DNA of 37,557 nt, from positions 1 through 37,557 of the forward strand of contig OMTF01000040.1 of assembly GCA_900313925.1 (NCBI GenBank). The letters are read 5' to 3'. This stretch comes from an uncultured Eubacteriales bacterium. GTDB taxonomy: Bacteria; Bacillota; Clostridia; Oscillospirales; Oscillospiraceae. The number at the start of each line of letters is the position of its first letter. Positions within the stretch are counted from its first letter, which is position 1. The position numbers and the translations under genes were made by a program. Of the stretch, positions 9,742-17,676 are shown piece after piece. The notes below the pieces were generated by a model. The model saw nothing but the letters and a program-made list of their open reading frames with translations. It was not told the DNA's origin and ran no database searches.

Positions 9742-10167
9742 ATGGCTGAAGATAAAATTCATCTGCAGATTGTTACGCAACAGGGAACCGTCCTTGATCA
9801 AATGGTACATTATGTGAGCATACCCCTTGAAAACGGTAGCGTCGGGATTTTGCAGGATCACCAGCCAATGTTGGCTGCTGTTGTCGATGGTACGCTGCGG
9901 TGTGAACAAAATATCGATAACGATGTTCAAACGTATTATATTTATGTTGGGACTGGAGTAGTATCCGTTGACAGAAATCACATTATTACGCTTGTTCGCG
10001 ATGCTGCACGTTCGGAAGACATTGATTTAGATCGCGCGAAAAGAGCTGCAGAAGCGGCGGAAATGAATCTTAAAACGGAAAAGGACAATCCTGAGGAAAT
10101 AGATCATCTTAAACGTGCTATGGCACGTATTAAAACAAAGGAACTATCTTCACAAAAACAGGAATAA
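9742..10167 (+). CDS. atpC: ATP synthase F1 subunit epsilon
   Basis: Epsilon sits on gamma and modulates ATPase activity. The 141-residue protein has the N-terminal beta-sandwich (IHLQIVTQQGTVLDQMVHYV, GSVGILQDHQPMLAAV) and a C-terminal helical hairpin rich in Ala, Lys and Glu (DRAKRAAEAAEMNL). It is the last recognisable atp gene, starting 12 bases after atpD. Confidence 0.93.
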   Translation: MAEDKIHLQIVTQQGTVLDQMVHYVSIPLENGSVGILQDHQPMLAAVVDGTLRCEQNIDNDVQTYYIYVGTGVVSVDRNHIITLVRDAARSEDIDLDRAKRAAEAAEMNLKTEKDNPEEIDHLKRAMARIKTKELSSQKQE

Positions 10168-10171
10168 TATT

Positions 10172-10197
10172 AAGCGGCTGCCTCCTGGTGGCCGCTT
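10172..10197 (+). terminator. Weak hairpin after atpC
   Basis: AAGCGGC pairs with GCCGCTT across a 12-base loop just behind the atpC stop. No T-run follows, so it may be a partial terminator or an mRNA 3'-end stabiliser rather than a full stop. Transcription could continue into the lipoprotein gene. Confidence 0.4.
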
Positions 10198-10238
10198 GCT
10201 ATTACTTACGGTTACACGTTTGGAATGGGGTTGGTTGC

Positions 10239-11084
10239 ATGCATGCTTTAAAAAAGCGGTTGGGGCTTCTCCTGTCCCTTGTACTAATTGTTTTAATCAG
10301 TGCTTGTGGAACCAAGCACACAGATGCGGGTACTGTTTTTTTAGGGCGTATTGAAGCAATGGAAGGAAGTCTACTTACGGTAACACCGGAAATTACAACG
10401 AAAGAATATAAAAAATCAAAAACTCTTACTGTCGATAATGCTGCGGCAGATATTTTCGATAGTGCAGGAAATAAAGTAGGACAAAGCTCACTAGGGCTGG
10501 GAATGGAAATTTATATCACTTATAGCGAACAGAATATGGAAAGTACGGAAGGCTACATTTGCGCAACACATATTCAATTGAAGGATCTTGTAATTGAATC
10601 AGCTGCACCCACCGAGAGTCCAAGAGACGTCCTTACCTATTCACTAAATGGCGAAACAGAGACCATTTACGCGAAAAAAATTCTATTAAAAGATTGCAGC
10701 ATTAAGGTACCAATGGATGGCTGGGAGGAAAGCGTCCTTGATGATGCAGGGTATGGACCTGTTGAGATATACAATGAAAATCACGCGAAAGTATCTATCA
10801 TGCAGAAAAATTTGTCTCTAGATGAGGCAGAGAATTACTATAACGAAAGATATGGCAATCTTGAATGGAAGAACTGGGCTAGAGACATAACCTTAGGCTA
10901 TGGATATGGAGCCCGGTATGCAGAATACGTCGAAGAGGACCAATATCTTACTTTTTATATAAGCGAATGCGCGACAGGGACCATTTTATTGGAATCGTAC
11001 TGTCCAAATGAAACTGCGGATGGTACCGGCTCCCTATTACAATCAATGGCGAATTCATTATATGTAAATCCAGAAGGGAAATAG
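10239..11084 (+). CDS. Lipoprotein of unknown function at the end of the atp operon
   Basis: I do not recognise the family. The 281-residue product starts KKRLGLLLSLVLIVLISACG, a lipoprotein signal peptide with lipobox ISAC, so the mature protein should be anchored to the outer face of the membrane from Cys. The first part (to about residue 130) is beta-rich with a repeated 'level of X in time' feel typical of OB or DUF3221-like small domains (TVFLGRIEAMEGSLLTVTP, then MEIYITY). The second part (KVPMDGWEESVLDDAGYG onward) has aromatic and Tyr-rich stretches. Start ATG 10239 is chosen because it puts the signal peptide at the N-terminus; its Shine-Dalgarno is poor. It lies 71 bases after atpC in the same direction, so it may be co-transcribed at reduced level. 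Confidence 0.75.
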   Translation: MHALKKRLGLLLSLVLIVLISACGTKHTDAGTVFLGRIEAMEGSLLTVTPEITTKEYKKSKTLTVDNAAADIFDSAGNKVGQSSLGLGMEIYITYSEQNMESTEGYICATHIQLKDLVIESAAPTESPRDVLTYSLNGETETIYAKKILLKDCSIKVPMDGWEESVLDDAGYGPVEIYNENHAKVSIMQKNLSLDEAENYYNERYGNLEWKNWARDITLGYGYGARYAEYVEEDQYLTFYISECATGTILLESYCPNETADGTGSLLQSMANSLYVNPEGK

Positions 11085-11086
11085 TA

Positions 11087-11123
11087 AAAAACAGCAGAGT
11101 TAAAAGGAAACCCTGCTGTTTTT
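11087..11123. terminator. Bidirectional terminator between lipoprotein gene and tRNA cluster
   Basis: AAAAACAGCAG (11087-11097) pairs perfectly with CTGCTGTTTTT (11113-11123), with a 15-base loop. A-runs on one side and T-runs on the other let it work for both the plus-strand lipoprotein gene and the minus-strand tRNA operon, whose last tRNA ends at 11125. Confidence 0.85.
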
Positions 11124-11124
11124 C

Positions 11125-11199
11125 TGGAGGCGCCACCCGGATTTGAACCGGGGAATCGCGGATTTGCAGTCCACTGCCTTACCACTTGGCTATGGCGCC
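11125..11199 (-). tRNA. tRNA-Cys(GCA)
   Basis: Read on the minus strand the acceptor stem GGCGCCA pairs with TGGCGCC, followed by T and an encoded CCA. The T-loop GGTTCAAATCC and anticodon loop CTGCAAA with GCA are clear. It is the last tRNA of a four-gene cluster transcribed leftward. Confidence 0.95.
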
Positions 11200-11201
11200 G
11201 T

Positions 11202-11277
11202 TGGAGCGGCCAACGAGGCTCGAACTCGCTACCTCCACCTTGGCAAGGTGGCGCTCTACCAGATGAGCTATGGCCGC
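11202..11277 (-). tRNA. tRNA-Gly(GCC)
   Basis: The acceptor stem GCGGCCA pairs with TGGCCGC, followed by T and encoded CCA. The anticodon loop reads TTGCCAA with GCC. The D-arm AGCTCATCTGGTAGAGC and T-loop GTTCGAGCC are canonical. It lies two bases upstream of tRNA-Cys. Confidence 0.95.
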
Positions 11278-11304
11278 ATAATTCTGAAATATATATTTCA
11301 GAAT

Positions 11305-11380
<76 letters not shown>

Positions 11381-11391
11381 ATTTCACAATA

Positions 11392-11468
11392 TGGTGGGAA
11401 CAACTGGACTCGAACCAGTGACCCCTTGCTTGTAAGGCAAGTGCTCTAACCAGCTGAGCTATGCTCCC
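11392..11468 (-). tRNA. tRNA-Val(UAC)
   Basis: The acceptor GGGAGCA pairs with TGTTCCC, with discriminator A and encoded CCA. The anticodon loop CTTACAA carries TAC. It is the first gene of the cluster, and its 5' end is about 19 bases after the -10 box of the promoter. Confidence 0.95.
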
Positions 11469-11486
11469 GTTTCAAGAGGCTTTATG

Positions 11487-11516
11487 ATTATATTACAACT
11501 ACAAAGTGCTTGTCAA
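11487..11516 (-). promoter_or_regulatory. Sigma-A-type promoter of the tRNA cluster
   Basis: On the minus strand TTGACA (11516-11511) and TATAAT (11492-11487) are both perfect hexamers separated by 18 bases, just upstream of tRNA-Val. This fits a strong constitutive stable-RNA promoter. Confidence 0.85.
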
Positions 11517-11686
11517 GGATTTACAGCCTATATTGTAAAGGGCAAGTCAAGCCGAATATATTCCTACTGGAGAAACAAAGAAACACTCATTGCATCTTGC
11601 TTAAATACCATTTGCGAATAGAAAATATGAAGAGGCATATCATTATCGCCCCTTTCATAATAATATCAATTGTTTTATTTGCTTCG

Positions 11687-12571
11687 TTAAACTTCACTAT
11701 GAAGGAGATTTTGCAAATCCTGTTTGGTGTACGAATATACAGAATCGCAAAATTGGCAGTGAACGTCAAAAGTCCGATTTTCCCGAATCATATTCTCAAT
11801 TTCCTTCTTTCCGATGCTGCGAAGTACTGCCGTAACTTTCTCCCGACTGCAATAACACTTATAGTTGACACGCTCACGTGTCAGCAAAGAATTCGGTATT
11901 CCACGAAGTACAGCTTCTGCGATACCTTGATAGCCGGAGGTAGTTAGAATTCTGGTAACTGGGTACATAGCGGCAATATTGCGCTCCAGAACACTTGTCA
12001 GTTCATTGGAAGCGCCCGGCATTAACTGAACTAGAAATCCTCCTGCGACTGCAACATTGCAGTCCGTTCCAACTAGAACGCCCAAACCACAGGCCGTTGG
12101 AGTCTGCTCACTTTCATGGTAATATTCTGTAAGATCTTCCGCGATTTCACCGGTAACAATTTCTACCGAACCCATATATGGCTTTTTCATTCCAAGATCT
12201 TTTATTACCGTAAATAATCCTTTATTTCCCACTAAACCGCCGACATCCAATTTCCCATTTGCCTTAGATGGCAGATCTGCATTCGGATTCATTGCAAAAC
12301 AGCGAACATTTCCAATAGAGTCGGAAACCGCTGTCATTTTTCCTATAGGCCCTCCGCCGTCTACTGTAATTGTTATACTCGATGCCTCATTTTTAAGACT
12401 GTTTCCCATCATGGATGCTGCGCAGAGGAGACGTCCCAATGCGGCAGTAGCTGTTGGAGAACAAGCATGAATTTCCTTTGCCCGCTGTACTATTTCCGTG
12501 GCAACAATTACGGACATTTTCAGCTGCTCATTTTCTGAAAGGTATCTATAAATAAAATCCAAACTATACAC
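11687..12571 (-). CDS. hslO: Redox-regulated chaperone Hsp33
   Basis: Hsp33 is a cytoplasmic holdase activated when its zinc centre is oxidised. The protein has SPTATAALGRLLCAASMMG, the GGGPIG loop and the C-terminal zinc cysteines as CYC followed about 30 residues later by CQFC. A complete Hsp33 begins close to the SLDFIYRYLSE segment, so I start it at GTG 12571, which overlaps the methyltransferase stop by eight bases and gives 294 residues. The reading frame stays open to an ATG at 12622, and a TTG at 12562 is also possible; none has a strong Shine-Dalgarno. It is the last gene of a yerC-methyltransferase-hslO operon. Confidence 0.93.
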   Translation of the reverse strand: MYSLDFIYRYLSENEQLKMSVIVATEIVQRAKEIHACSPTATAALGRLLCAASMMGNSLKNEASSITITVDGGGPIGKMTAVSDSIGNVRCFAMNPNADLPSKANGKLDVGGLVGNKGLFTVIKDLGMKKPYMGSVEIVTGEIAEDLTEYYHESEQTPTACGLGVLVGTDCNVAVAGGFLVQLMPGASNELTSVLERNIAAMYPVTRILTTSGYQGIAEAVLRGIPNSLLTRERVNYKCYCSREKVTAVLRSIGKKEIENMIRENRTFDVHCQFCDSVYSYTKQDLQNLLHSEV

Positions 12572-13295
12572 TTCTTTCTGCCGTGAAGAACATTCGTCCT
12601 TGATCTTTCTGAGGAGTATCATTTATTTCTTTATCTGCAATAAAGCCATATTCAGCTAGCAAGGAATATATTTCTTCTGGCTGATATAAATATTCAACAT
12701 GTTCCTCAGTCTCCTTTTTCCAAAGGCCTTCACCAAGATTGGAAAAAAGGTCCATGCTATAGCGCAAAGCTTTTCCATTCTTTTCAAGATTTGCTTGCCA
12801 TATGCAAAGTACATTTTCACGTTCATCAACAAAAGTCTGGCCATTAAGAGAAATAAAAGAGCCGGGAAGTTTGATGTCAAATAAAAAAAGACCGCCAGGC
12901 CGAATAAATAGCCTGAGTCGCTGGAAAACGAGGGATAGGTCATCAGGAGGAATGTAGTTAAAGCTATCAAGTGCGCAAATAGCAGCGTCAACAGTACCAA
13001 AGAGATCAAGCTCCTGAACATTCTGGTGGATCAGAAAGGGAGGATTTGCGAGATTTTTGGTTTCATTTTCTGCTACCGTCAGCATCTCTTCCGACGCATC
13101 AATAGCAATGACATCATAACCTCTTTGGGACAACTTCTTTGAAAGTGTTCCTGTTCCGCAGCAAAGATCTAGGATTAACTTGAATTTTCCATTATGCCTT
13201 GCAAATGCGCTTTCATAATAACGAATAAAGGCATCATAGGGGATGTCCTCAGTCAATTCGTTGTACCAAGTAGCAAGCGCGGAGTAAGACGCCAT
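12564..13295 (-). CDS. Class I SAM-dependent methyltransferase
   Basis: The 243-residue protein has a classical Rossmann methyltransferase: motif I LILDLCCGTGTLSKKL, motif II acidic VIAIDASEEML, and post-motifs VDAAICALDSFNYI and GGLFLFDI. It belongs to the large UbiE/Methyltransf_25-type group found in Firmicutes. The substrate cannot be read from the sequence. It begins one base after the upstream yerC-like stop and overlaps hslO, so the three genes are probably one transcript. Confidence 0.85.
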   Translation of the reverse strand: MASYSALATWYNELTEDIPYDAFIRYYESAFARHNGKFKLILDLCCGTGTLSKKLSQRGYDVIAIDASEEMLTVAENETKNLANPPFLIHQNVQELDLFGTVDAAICALDSFNYIPPDDLSLVFQRLRLFIRPGGLFLFDIKLPGSFISLNGQTFVDERENVLCIWQANLEKNGKALRYSMDLFSNLGEGLWKKETEEHVEYLYQPEEIYSLLAEYGFIADKEINDTPQKDQGRMFFTAERSV

Positions 13296-13296
13296 T

Positions 13297-13596
13297 CTAT
13301 TTTTCCTCTGCGCCCTTTATTTTGGAAAAAACTGCGTCGTAACCTCCTGCTCCATACTGAAGAGAGCGGTTGACGCGGCTGATGGTTGCACTTGAAGCTC
13401 CGGTTTCTGAAAGAATATCGTTATAAATCATGCCTTTGCTTAAACAGACGGCTACTTGATAGCGCTGCTCCATTGCATGAAGTTCTGAAACAGTACAAAG
13501 ATCTTTAAAAAAATTCATACAATCCTGAAGGTTATCTAAAGACAAAATAGCCTTATATAATTCTTCATTATGCGGCTTATTGATATTTTTATTCAT
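13297..13596 (-). CDS. YerC/YecD family TrpR-like DNA-binding protein
   Basis: This small helical protein (99 residues) has LYKAILSLDNLQDCMNFFKDLCTV and SELHAMEQRYQVAVCLSKGM, followed by a helix-turn-helix YNDILSETGASSATISRVNR. This is the TrpR-related YerC family, common in Firmicutes and mostly of unknown target. ATG 13596 is preceded by GGAGG five bases upstream, which beats an in-frame upstream ATG. An autoregulatory or operon-specific role is only inference. Confidence 0.88.
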   Translation of the reverse strand: MNKNINKPHNEELYKAILSLDNLQDCMNFFKDLCTVSELHAMEQRYQVAVCLSKGMIYNDILSETGASSATISRVNRSLQYGAGGYDAVFSKIKGAEEK

Positions 13597-13826
13597 GTGC
13601 TCCTCCATAAAATCTGTATTAATTACATTACACTCAAACATTTTACAACTTTAATGTGCTGTAGTAAAGAAATCATTTCTATGATTGGCATTGATATCGG
13701 CAGAAACGGCTTTTGAGTATTCCGTTTTTTATTTATTTTTAGGTAAAAATCTTAAACTCATAACGTGGAGATACAGAATGCACTTAATTGCATTATCCCA
13801 AGATTATTATTTGAGGTAAAGGCATC

Positions 13827-14600
13827 ATGGAAGCAGTAGCAAAAAAAACAGAATATAGCTTTGCACGTTTCGAAAAGAAATATCGACTTAACACAGAAGA
13901 ATATCAAAAGTTTATTGCACGCATCAAAGAAAATGTGCATCATGACGACTATTACGAAAGTTCAATCTGTAGTATTTATTTTGATACCGACGATTTTCGT
14001 CTGATTCGAGAATCGATCGAAAAGCCAATATATAAAGAAAAATTTCGTATCAGGAGCTATGGAATTCCAAATGAAAATAGCGACGTATTCCTAGAAATTA
14101 AGAAAAAGTATAAAGGTACCGTTTATAAGCGTCGGATAATGATGCCTTTAAATAAAGCACGAGCGTACCTTACAAATTATTCCATATCAGAAAATCAGGA
14201 AAAAATAGAGAATAAACAAATCTTCAGGGAAATTGACTGGTTTTTGCATAGCTACAATTTATTACCCAAGGCGTTTATTGCCTATGACCGTTTGGCATAT
14301 GTGGGAAACGAAGATGACAACTTAAGAATAACTTTCGATAAAAATATTCGCTATCGAACAGATATGCTTGATATGAAATATGGCGATTTCGGGTTATTGA
14401 TCGATAATTTAAACCCTACAGTAATGGAGATCAAATTTCAAAATACTATCCCGCTATGGTTAGCGGATGATTTATGCAATATGCATCTTTATCCGACCCC
14501 ATTTTCAAAGTACGGTCAAGTATATAAAACAGCGCTGCTGTTTAATAATGCTGCTATAGAGGCGAATATGATGAAACGAGGAGGAGTGCATTGTGCTTGA
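13827..14600 (+). CDS. VTC-domain polyphosphate polymerase-like protein
   Basis: The 257-residue protein matches the VTC domain, the tunnel-shaped fold that in yeast Vtc4 makes polyphosphate from ATP. Visible landmarks are the basic RFEKKYRL near the start, ICSIYFDTDDF, KEKFRIRSYG, VFLEIKKKYKGTVYKRRI and the late VMEIKFQ, which supply the Lys/Arg/Glu lining of the tunnel. There are no membrane helices. A GAGGTAAAGG site precedes the ATG. The next gene, a DUF4956 membrane protein, overlaps by eight bases, a pairing often seen in Firmicutes and suggesting a membrane partner. Confidence 0.85.
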   Translation: MEAVAKKTEYSFARFEKKYRLNTEEYQKFIARIKENVHHDDYYESSICSIYFDTDDFRLIRESIEKPIYKEKFRIRSYGIPNENSDVFLEIKKKYKGTVYKRRIMMPLNKARAYLTNYSISENQEKIENKQIFREIDWFLHSYNLLPKAFIAYDRLAYVGNEDDNLRITFDKNIRYRTDMLDMKYGDFGLLIDNLNPTVMEIKFQNTIPLWLADDLCNMHLYPTPFSKYGQVYKTALLFNNAAIEANMMKRGGVHCA

Positions 14601-15255
14601 GAGTATTTTATCAAACGGCTTAACGGATGGAACATTTATTATTTGCATTCTCGTATCTCTAATCCTAGGTTTTGCCACGTCCATCCTATTTTCATATAAG
14701 GAACGACTGAGCGGCTCCTTGATGCTGACGACGACATTACTCCCTGCGGCGATCTGCATGATTATAATGCTGGTCGATGGAAGCATTGGTACTGGAATTG
14801 CGATTGCAGGTGCTTTTACGCTGGTACGTTTTCGGAGTGTTCCGGGAAATGCGCGTGAAATTGCAGCAATATTTATTGATATGACTTTGGGATTGGCATG
14901 CGGTACCGGATATATCTATGTAGCGCTCGTCTTTTTCCTGATCATTGCAGCAGTTATTGTTACTCTTTCCCATACAGCACTTATTAACCAGAAAGAAAAT
15001 ACAAGAATATTGAAAGTTACGGTTCCGGAGAATCTTGAATTTGAAGGAATGTTTGATTCCGTACTTAAAAAATATTCAAATAAATACACTCTATTGAAGG
15101 TTAAAACAACAAATATGGGAACAATGTATGAACTTGAATATAGAATAGAAATGAAATCTATGGACAAGTTCAAGGAACTAATCGATTCGATACGATGCAG
15201 AAATGGAAATTTGAATATAGCAGTACTTCGCTTATCTGAATCTGAAACGCTGTAA
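14593..15255 (+). CDS. DUF4956 family membrane protein
   Basis: This 220-residue protein starts with GTG behind a GAGGAGG site inside the end of the VTC gene. Three to four membrane helices cover residues about 12-140. The conserved family core TGIAIAGAFTLVRFRSVPGN is followed by AREIAAIFIDMTLGLACGTG. The C-terminal 70 residues form a soluble alpha/beta domain (ILKVTVPENLEFEGMFD). The family has no established biochemical function, but its coupling to VTC-domain proteins points to polyphosphate or phosphate handling at the membrane. Confidence 0.85.
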   Translation: MLESILSNGLTDGTFIICILVSLILGFATSILFSYKERLSGSLMLTTTLLPAAICMIIMLVDGSIGTGIAIAGAFTLVRFRSVPGNAREIAAIFIDMTLGLACGTGYIYVALVFFLIIAAVIVTLSHTALINQKENTRILKVTVPENLEFEGMFDSVLKKYSNKYTLLKVKTTNMGTMYELEYRIEMKSMDKFKELIDSIRCRNGNLNIAVLRLSESETL

Positions 15256-15282
15256 TAGCTGTAATATAAAAGTGATATTGCA

Positions 15283-15317
15283 GTGAGGAACAGGGACATG
15301 CCTGTTCCTCACTTTTC
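15283..15317 (+). terminator. Terminator after DUF4956 gene
   Basis: GTGAGGAACAGG (15283-15294) pairs perfectly with CCTGTTCCTCAC (15301-15312) over a six-base loop and is followed by TTTTC. The intron remnant starts only five bases later. Confidence 0.85.
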
Positions 15318-15321
15318 ATTG

Positions 15322-15945
15322 GTGCACTCGGCGGCGCACGCTTCAAAAGGTTAGAAACTGATGCCAGTCTGGTATTGGAATTGACATAGCTATAGGCAAA
15401 GGTGTCCATCGTGAGGTGAAATCTGAAGCAAGCCGGATTTGGAGAACCTACTAGATCGTGTGCAAACATCTGGCTTGACGTACAGAAATCGCAGATGGAG
15501 GGAAGAAAACGCGTAGTACCTGGGAGACCTGAGCGGAATGCTCTGCAAAGGGCAGCCGCCGAAGAAAAGAGTCGCTGAGCACTCAGGAGACAGCAGAAGT
15601 CATAGTAGCCGTGAAGCGAAGTGACGAATTAGGAGAAGTTTCAAGTACAACCGGGAAAGGAGGAATGAGCTACGAACGCAGAAAACAAAGAAGAAAGATG
15701 TGTGCAAAGCAATGGTAGGGAATGCAAAAAGGATATGATAGCGCATCGCTCTTTCAACCGGATATGCCAGGAAAGAAACAGTGCACGCACGACTTATAGA
15801 TAGTCTGATATACTGTTTCTTTTAGGATCTTGTATGATCTTGCCAAAGCGTATCAGTCAGAACACGTCAACTGCTGAATTCAACGCGTACCGAATGATAC
15901 GCACAGCTGTGAGAGAACGTAATATTGATTAATAATAATTACAAT
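15322..15945 (+). mobile_element. Group IIC intron remnant without reverse transcriptase (copy 1)
   Basis: The element begins with GTGC and carries group II domain I sequences: AGGCAAAGGTGTCCATCGTG, GGTGAAATCTGAAGCAAGCC, CTGGCTTGACGTACAGAAAT, then CAGCAGAAGTCATAGTAGCC. These correspond closely to the class IIC intron of Oceanobacillus iheyensis as I remember it. Near the 3' end, ACGCGTACCGAATGATACGC (15883-15902) and CTGTGAGAGAACG look like a degenerate domain V and the joint to domain VI. The RT/maturase gene is absent. Only a start-like AAAGGAGGAATG near 15655 with 17 codons before a stop remains. An 11-base inverted repeat lies at 15772-15822. It sits directly behind a terminator, the known preference of class IIC introns. 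The right boundary is approximate. Confidence 0.75.
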
Positions 15946-16046
15946 AGATTGCAAAGAAAACAAATATGTTACAGTCGTAATAAAAGTTTTGATTTTCATG
16001 GAAAACATGTGTTTACTGTACAATAATGTGCAAAAATATTCAAAAG

Positions 16047-16075
16047 TTGCAAAACGAAAAAACTTCATGTTAAAA
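16047..16075 (+). promoter_or_regulatory. Promoter candidate for the lysozyme gene
   Basis: TTGCAA (16047-16052) and TTAAAA (16070-16075) are separated by 17 bases and lie about 40 bases before the lysozyme start. They match consensus only moderately. Confidence 0.35.
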
Positions 16076-16114
16076 TCAATATGTATTTGTATACAAATGA
16101 GGAAGTGAGTAGAA

Positions 16115-17596
16115 ATGGAACGATTTAAGCGTACGGGGATTTTTATTCTCGCATTCCTTTTGCTTGTTTCTCTCTGCCCAGCAATGCTAATAAATGCTGT
16201 AAATACACAGCCATACAGTGAGTCCCTTGTGGAATTTATAAAATATGTAGAGGGCTTTTCTGCTACTCCATATTGGGACTATTCGCAATACACGCACGGC
16301 TATGGTACTAGAGCAGATGGGGCAGATGACGTTATCTCGAAATCTGAGGCGGATAAGGAATTGCGAGATGACTTGAATGACCGTTATGCGTGTGTCGCCG
16401 ATTACATTCAAGAAAACAACCTCACATTAAACCAATCGCAAATAGACGCTCTTATCAGCATAACGTTTAATCTAGGAACAGGTTGGATGTCGCCAGATGA
16501 TTGCATGTTTAGTAACTATATTCTGAAGAATAAAGGCAACCTGAGTACAATGGACCCTGAAGTCTTTGCCAGTTATTTGGTTCGGTGGTCTCATGCGGGA
16601 GGAGACACCCCCCCCGGATTAGTGTTGCGGCGACTAGAAGAAGCGCAGATGTTCTGTTATGGAGAGTATGTCACCGATCCGTCTGATTTGAAATTTGCTG
16701 CATTAAAAGTTAATTCCAAATATAACCTGCCTTCGGACATTTTTGCTTATTATTATAATCAGACGTTTGAAAGTCTTCCACTTCCTTCCACTTCCAGCAA
16801 ATATTTTGCTGGCTGGATATTAACAAGTGGAAAAAAGGAGAGAGTTGGGTCAAAAATTACAGTTGCAGATACTCCGCAGACATTAGCTGAGAATTCCGAC
16901 AGACGCGTCTTTTATGTAACTGCGTCATGGTCAAATTCTGCTATCTCCGGCGATCCGAATGCTGCACCGCAAACTCCGTCGGAGCCAGAACCAGATCCAG
17001 AACCAGATCCCAATCCAGCTGATAACGAAACGGCTTATTCGGATGTTAAGAGTAGCGATTGGTATTACAGTTATATCCAATTTGTAACGCAAAAAGGTTT
17101 TATGACCGGCACAGCGCAAGGCGTTTTTTCTCCGAATGTAAAAATGACGAGAGCCATGCTTGTTAAGGCACTGTATAATGTTGCAGGGAATGGGACTAAG
17201 GCAACGAAACAGATATTTAATGATGTCAAGCCTGGCGATTGGTATTATGATGCTGTCGATTGGGCGTATAATGCAGGAATTGTTATGGGAGTAGGAGGAA
17301 ATTGCTTCTCACCGAATACCCAGCTGACAAGAGAAGCTGCATCAACCATTATTTTTAGATTTGTGCAAACCTATCCGGAACTTTTCGGAACGAAGATTGA
17401 CCTTACTTCCAATAGTTCAGATATTTCGCTCTCCAAATTTGGAGATTCACAAAACGTATCTTCCTGGGCCGTAACAGCAATGACTTGGGCTGTAGGAAAT
17501 GGCATCATTAATGGATATGAGGACGGAAATATTTACCCGTCAAAAGCCGCTACAAGAGCGGAAATAGCAGCGATTTTTTATAGAGTTTATAATTAA
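16115..17596 (+). CDS. Secreted GH24 lysozyme with three SLH domains
   Basis: The 493-residue protein has a signal peptide (hydrophobic FILAFLLLVSLCPAMLI, residues 10-26). A phage-type GH24 muramidase domain spans residues about 33-180, with candidate catalytic residues E46 (VEGF), D55 (WDYSQ) and T60, spaced nearly as Glu11/Asp20/Thr26 of T4 lysozyme. Residues about 190-270 resemble an InlB-type beta repeat (YYYNQTFESLP, FAGWILTSG). An Asp/Glu/Pro-rich linker follows (SEPEPDPEPDPNP), then three SLH domains (SDVKSSDWYY, NDVKPGDWYYDAVDWAYNAG, DSQNVSSWAVTAMTWAVGNG) that anchor to pyruvylated cell-wall polymers. It should act on peptidoglycan at the cell surface, in wall turnover or against competitors. 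There are no phage genes nearby. GAGGAAGTGAG precedes the ATG. Confidence 0.88.
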   Translation: MERFKRTGIFILAFLLLVSLCPAMLINAVNTQPYSESLVEFIKYVEGFSATPYWDYSQYTHGYGTRADGADDVISKSEADKELRDDLNDRYACVADYIQENNLTLNQSQIDALISITFNLGTGWMSPDDCMFSNYILKNKGNLSTMDPEVFASYLVRWSHAGGDTPPGLVLRRLEEAQMFCYGEYVTDPSDLKFAALKVNSKYNLPSDIFAYYYNQTFESLPLPSTSSKYFAGWILTSGKKERVGSKITVADTPQTLAENSDRRVFYVTASWSNSAISGDPNAAPQTPSEPEPDPEPDPNPADNETAYSDVKSSDWYYSYIQFVTQKGFMTGTAQGVFSPNVKMTRAMLVKALYNVAGNGTKATKQIFNDVKPGDWYYDAVDWAYNAGIVMGVGGNCFSPNTQLTREAASTIIFRFVQTYPELFGTKIDLTSNSSDISLSKFGDSQNVSSWAVTAMTWAVGNGIINGYEDGNIYPSKAATRAEIAAIFYRVYN

Positions 17597-17620
17597 TAGG
17601 ATAATATTGTAAATGCAAAA

Positions 17621-17659
17621 TAATGACTGTGCCCCGATACCATCGGGGCACAGTCATTA
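17621..17659. terminator. Bidirectional terminator between lysozyme and CooC genes
   Basis: TAATGACTGTGCCCCGAT (17621-17638) pairs perfectly with 17642-17659 across a three-base loop: an 18-bp stem between two convergent genes. T- and A-rich flanks allow use from both sides. Confidence 0.9.
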
Positions 17660-17676
17660 CTAAAAATGATTATTAT

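Noticed and set aside
11510-11947. Plus-strand frame of 145 codons
   Set aside because: Mostly antisense to hslO, which has clear family motifs; no ribosome binding site.
12656-13021. Minus-strand hydrophobic frame of 121 codons
   Set aside because: Out-of-frame shadow inside the methyltransferase gene, whose motifs are clear.
15170-15469. Minus-strand frame of 99 codons, similar to one at 33964-34227
   Set aside because: Both are antisense to group II intron domain I. The shared FRFHLTMDT peptide reflects conserved RNA, not a protein.
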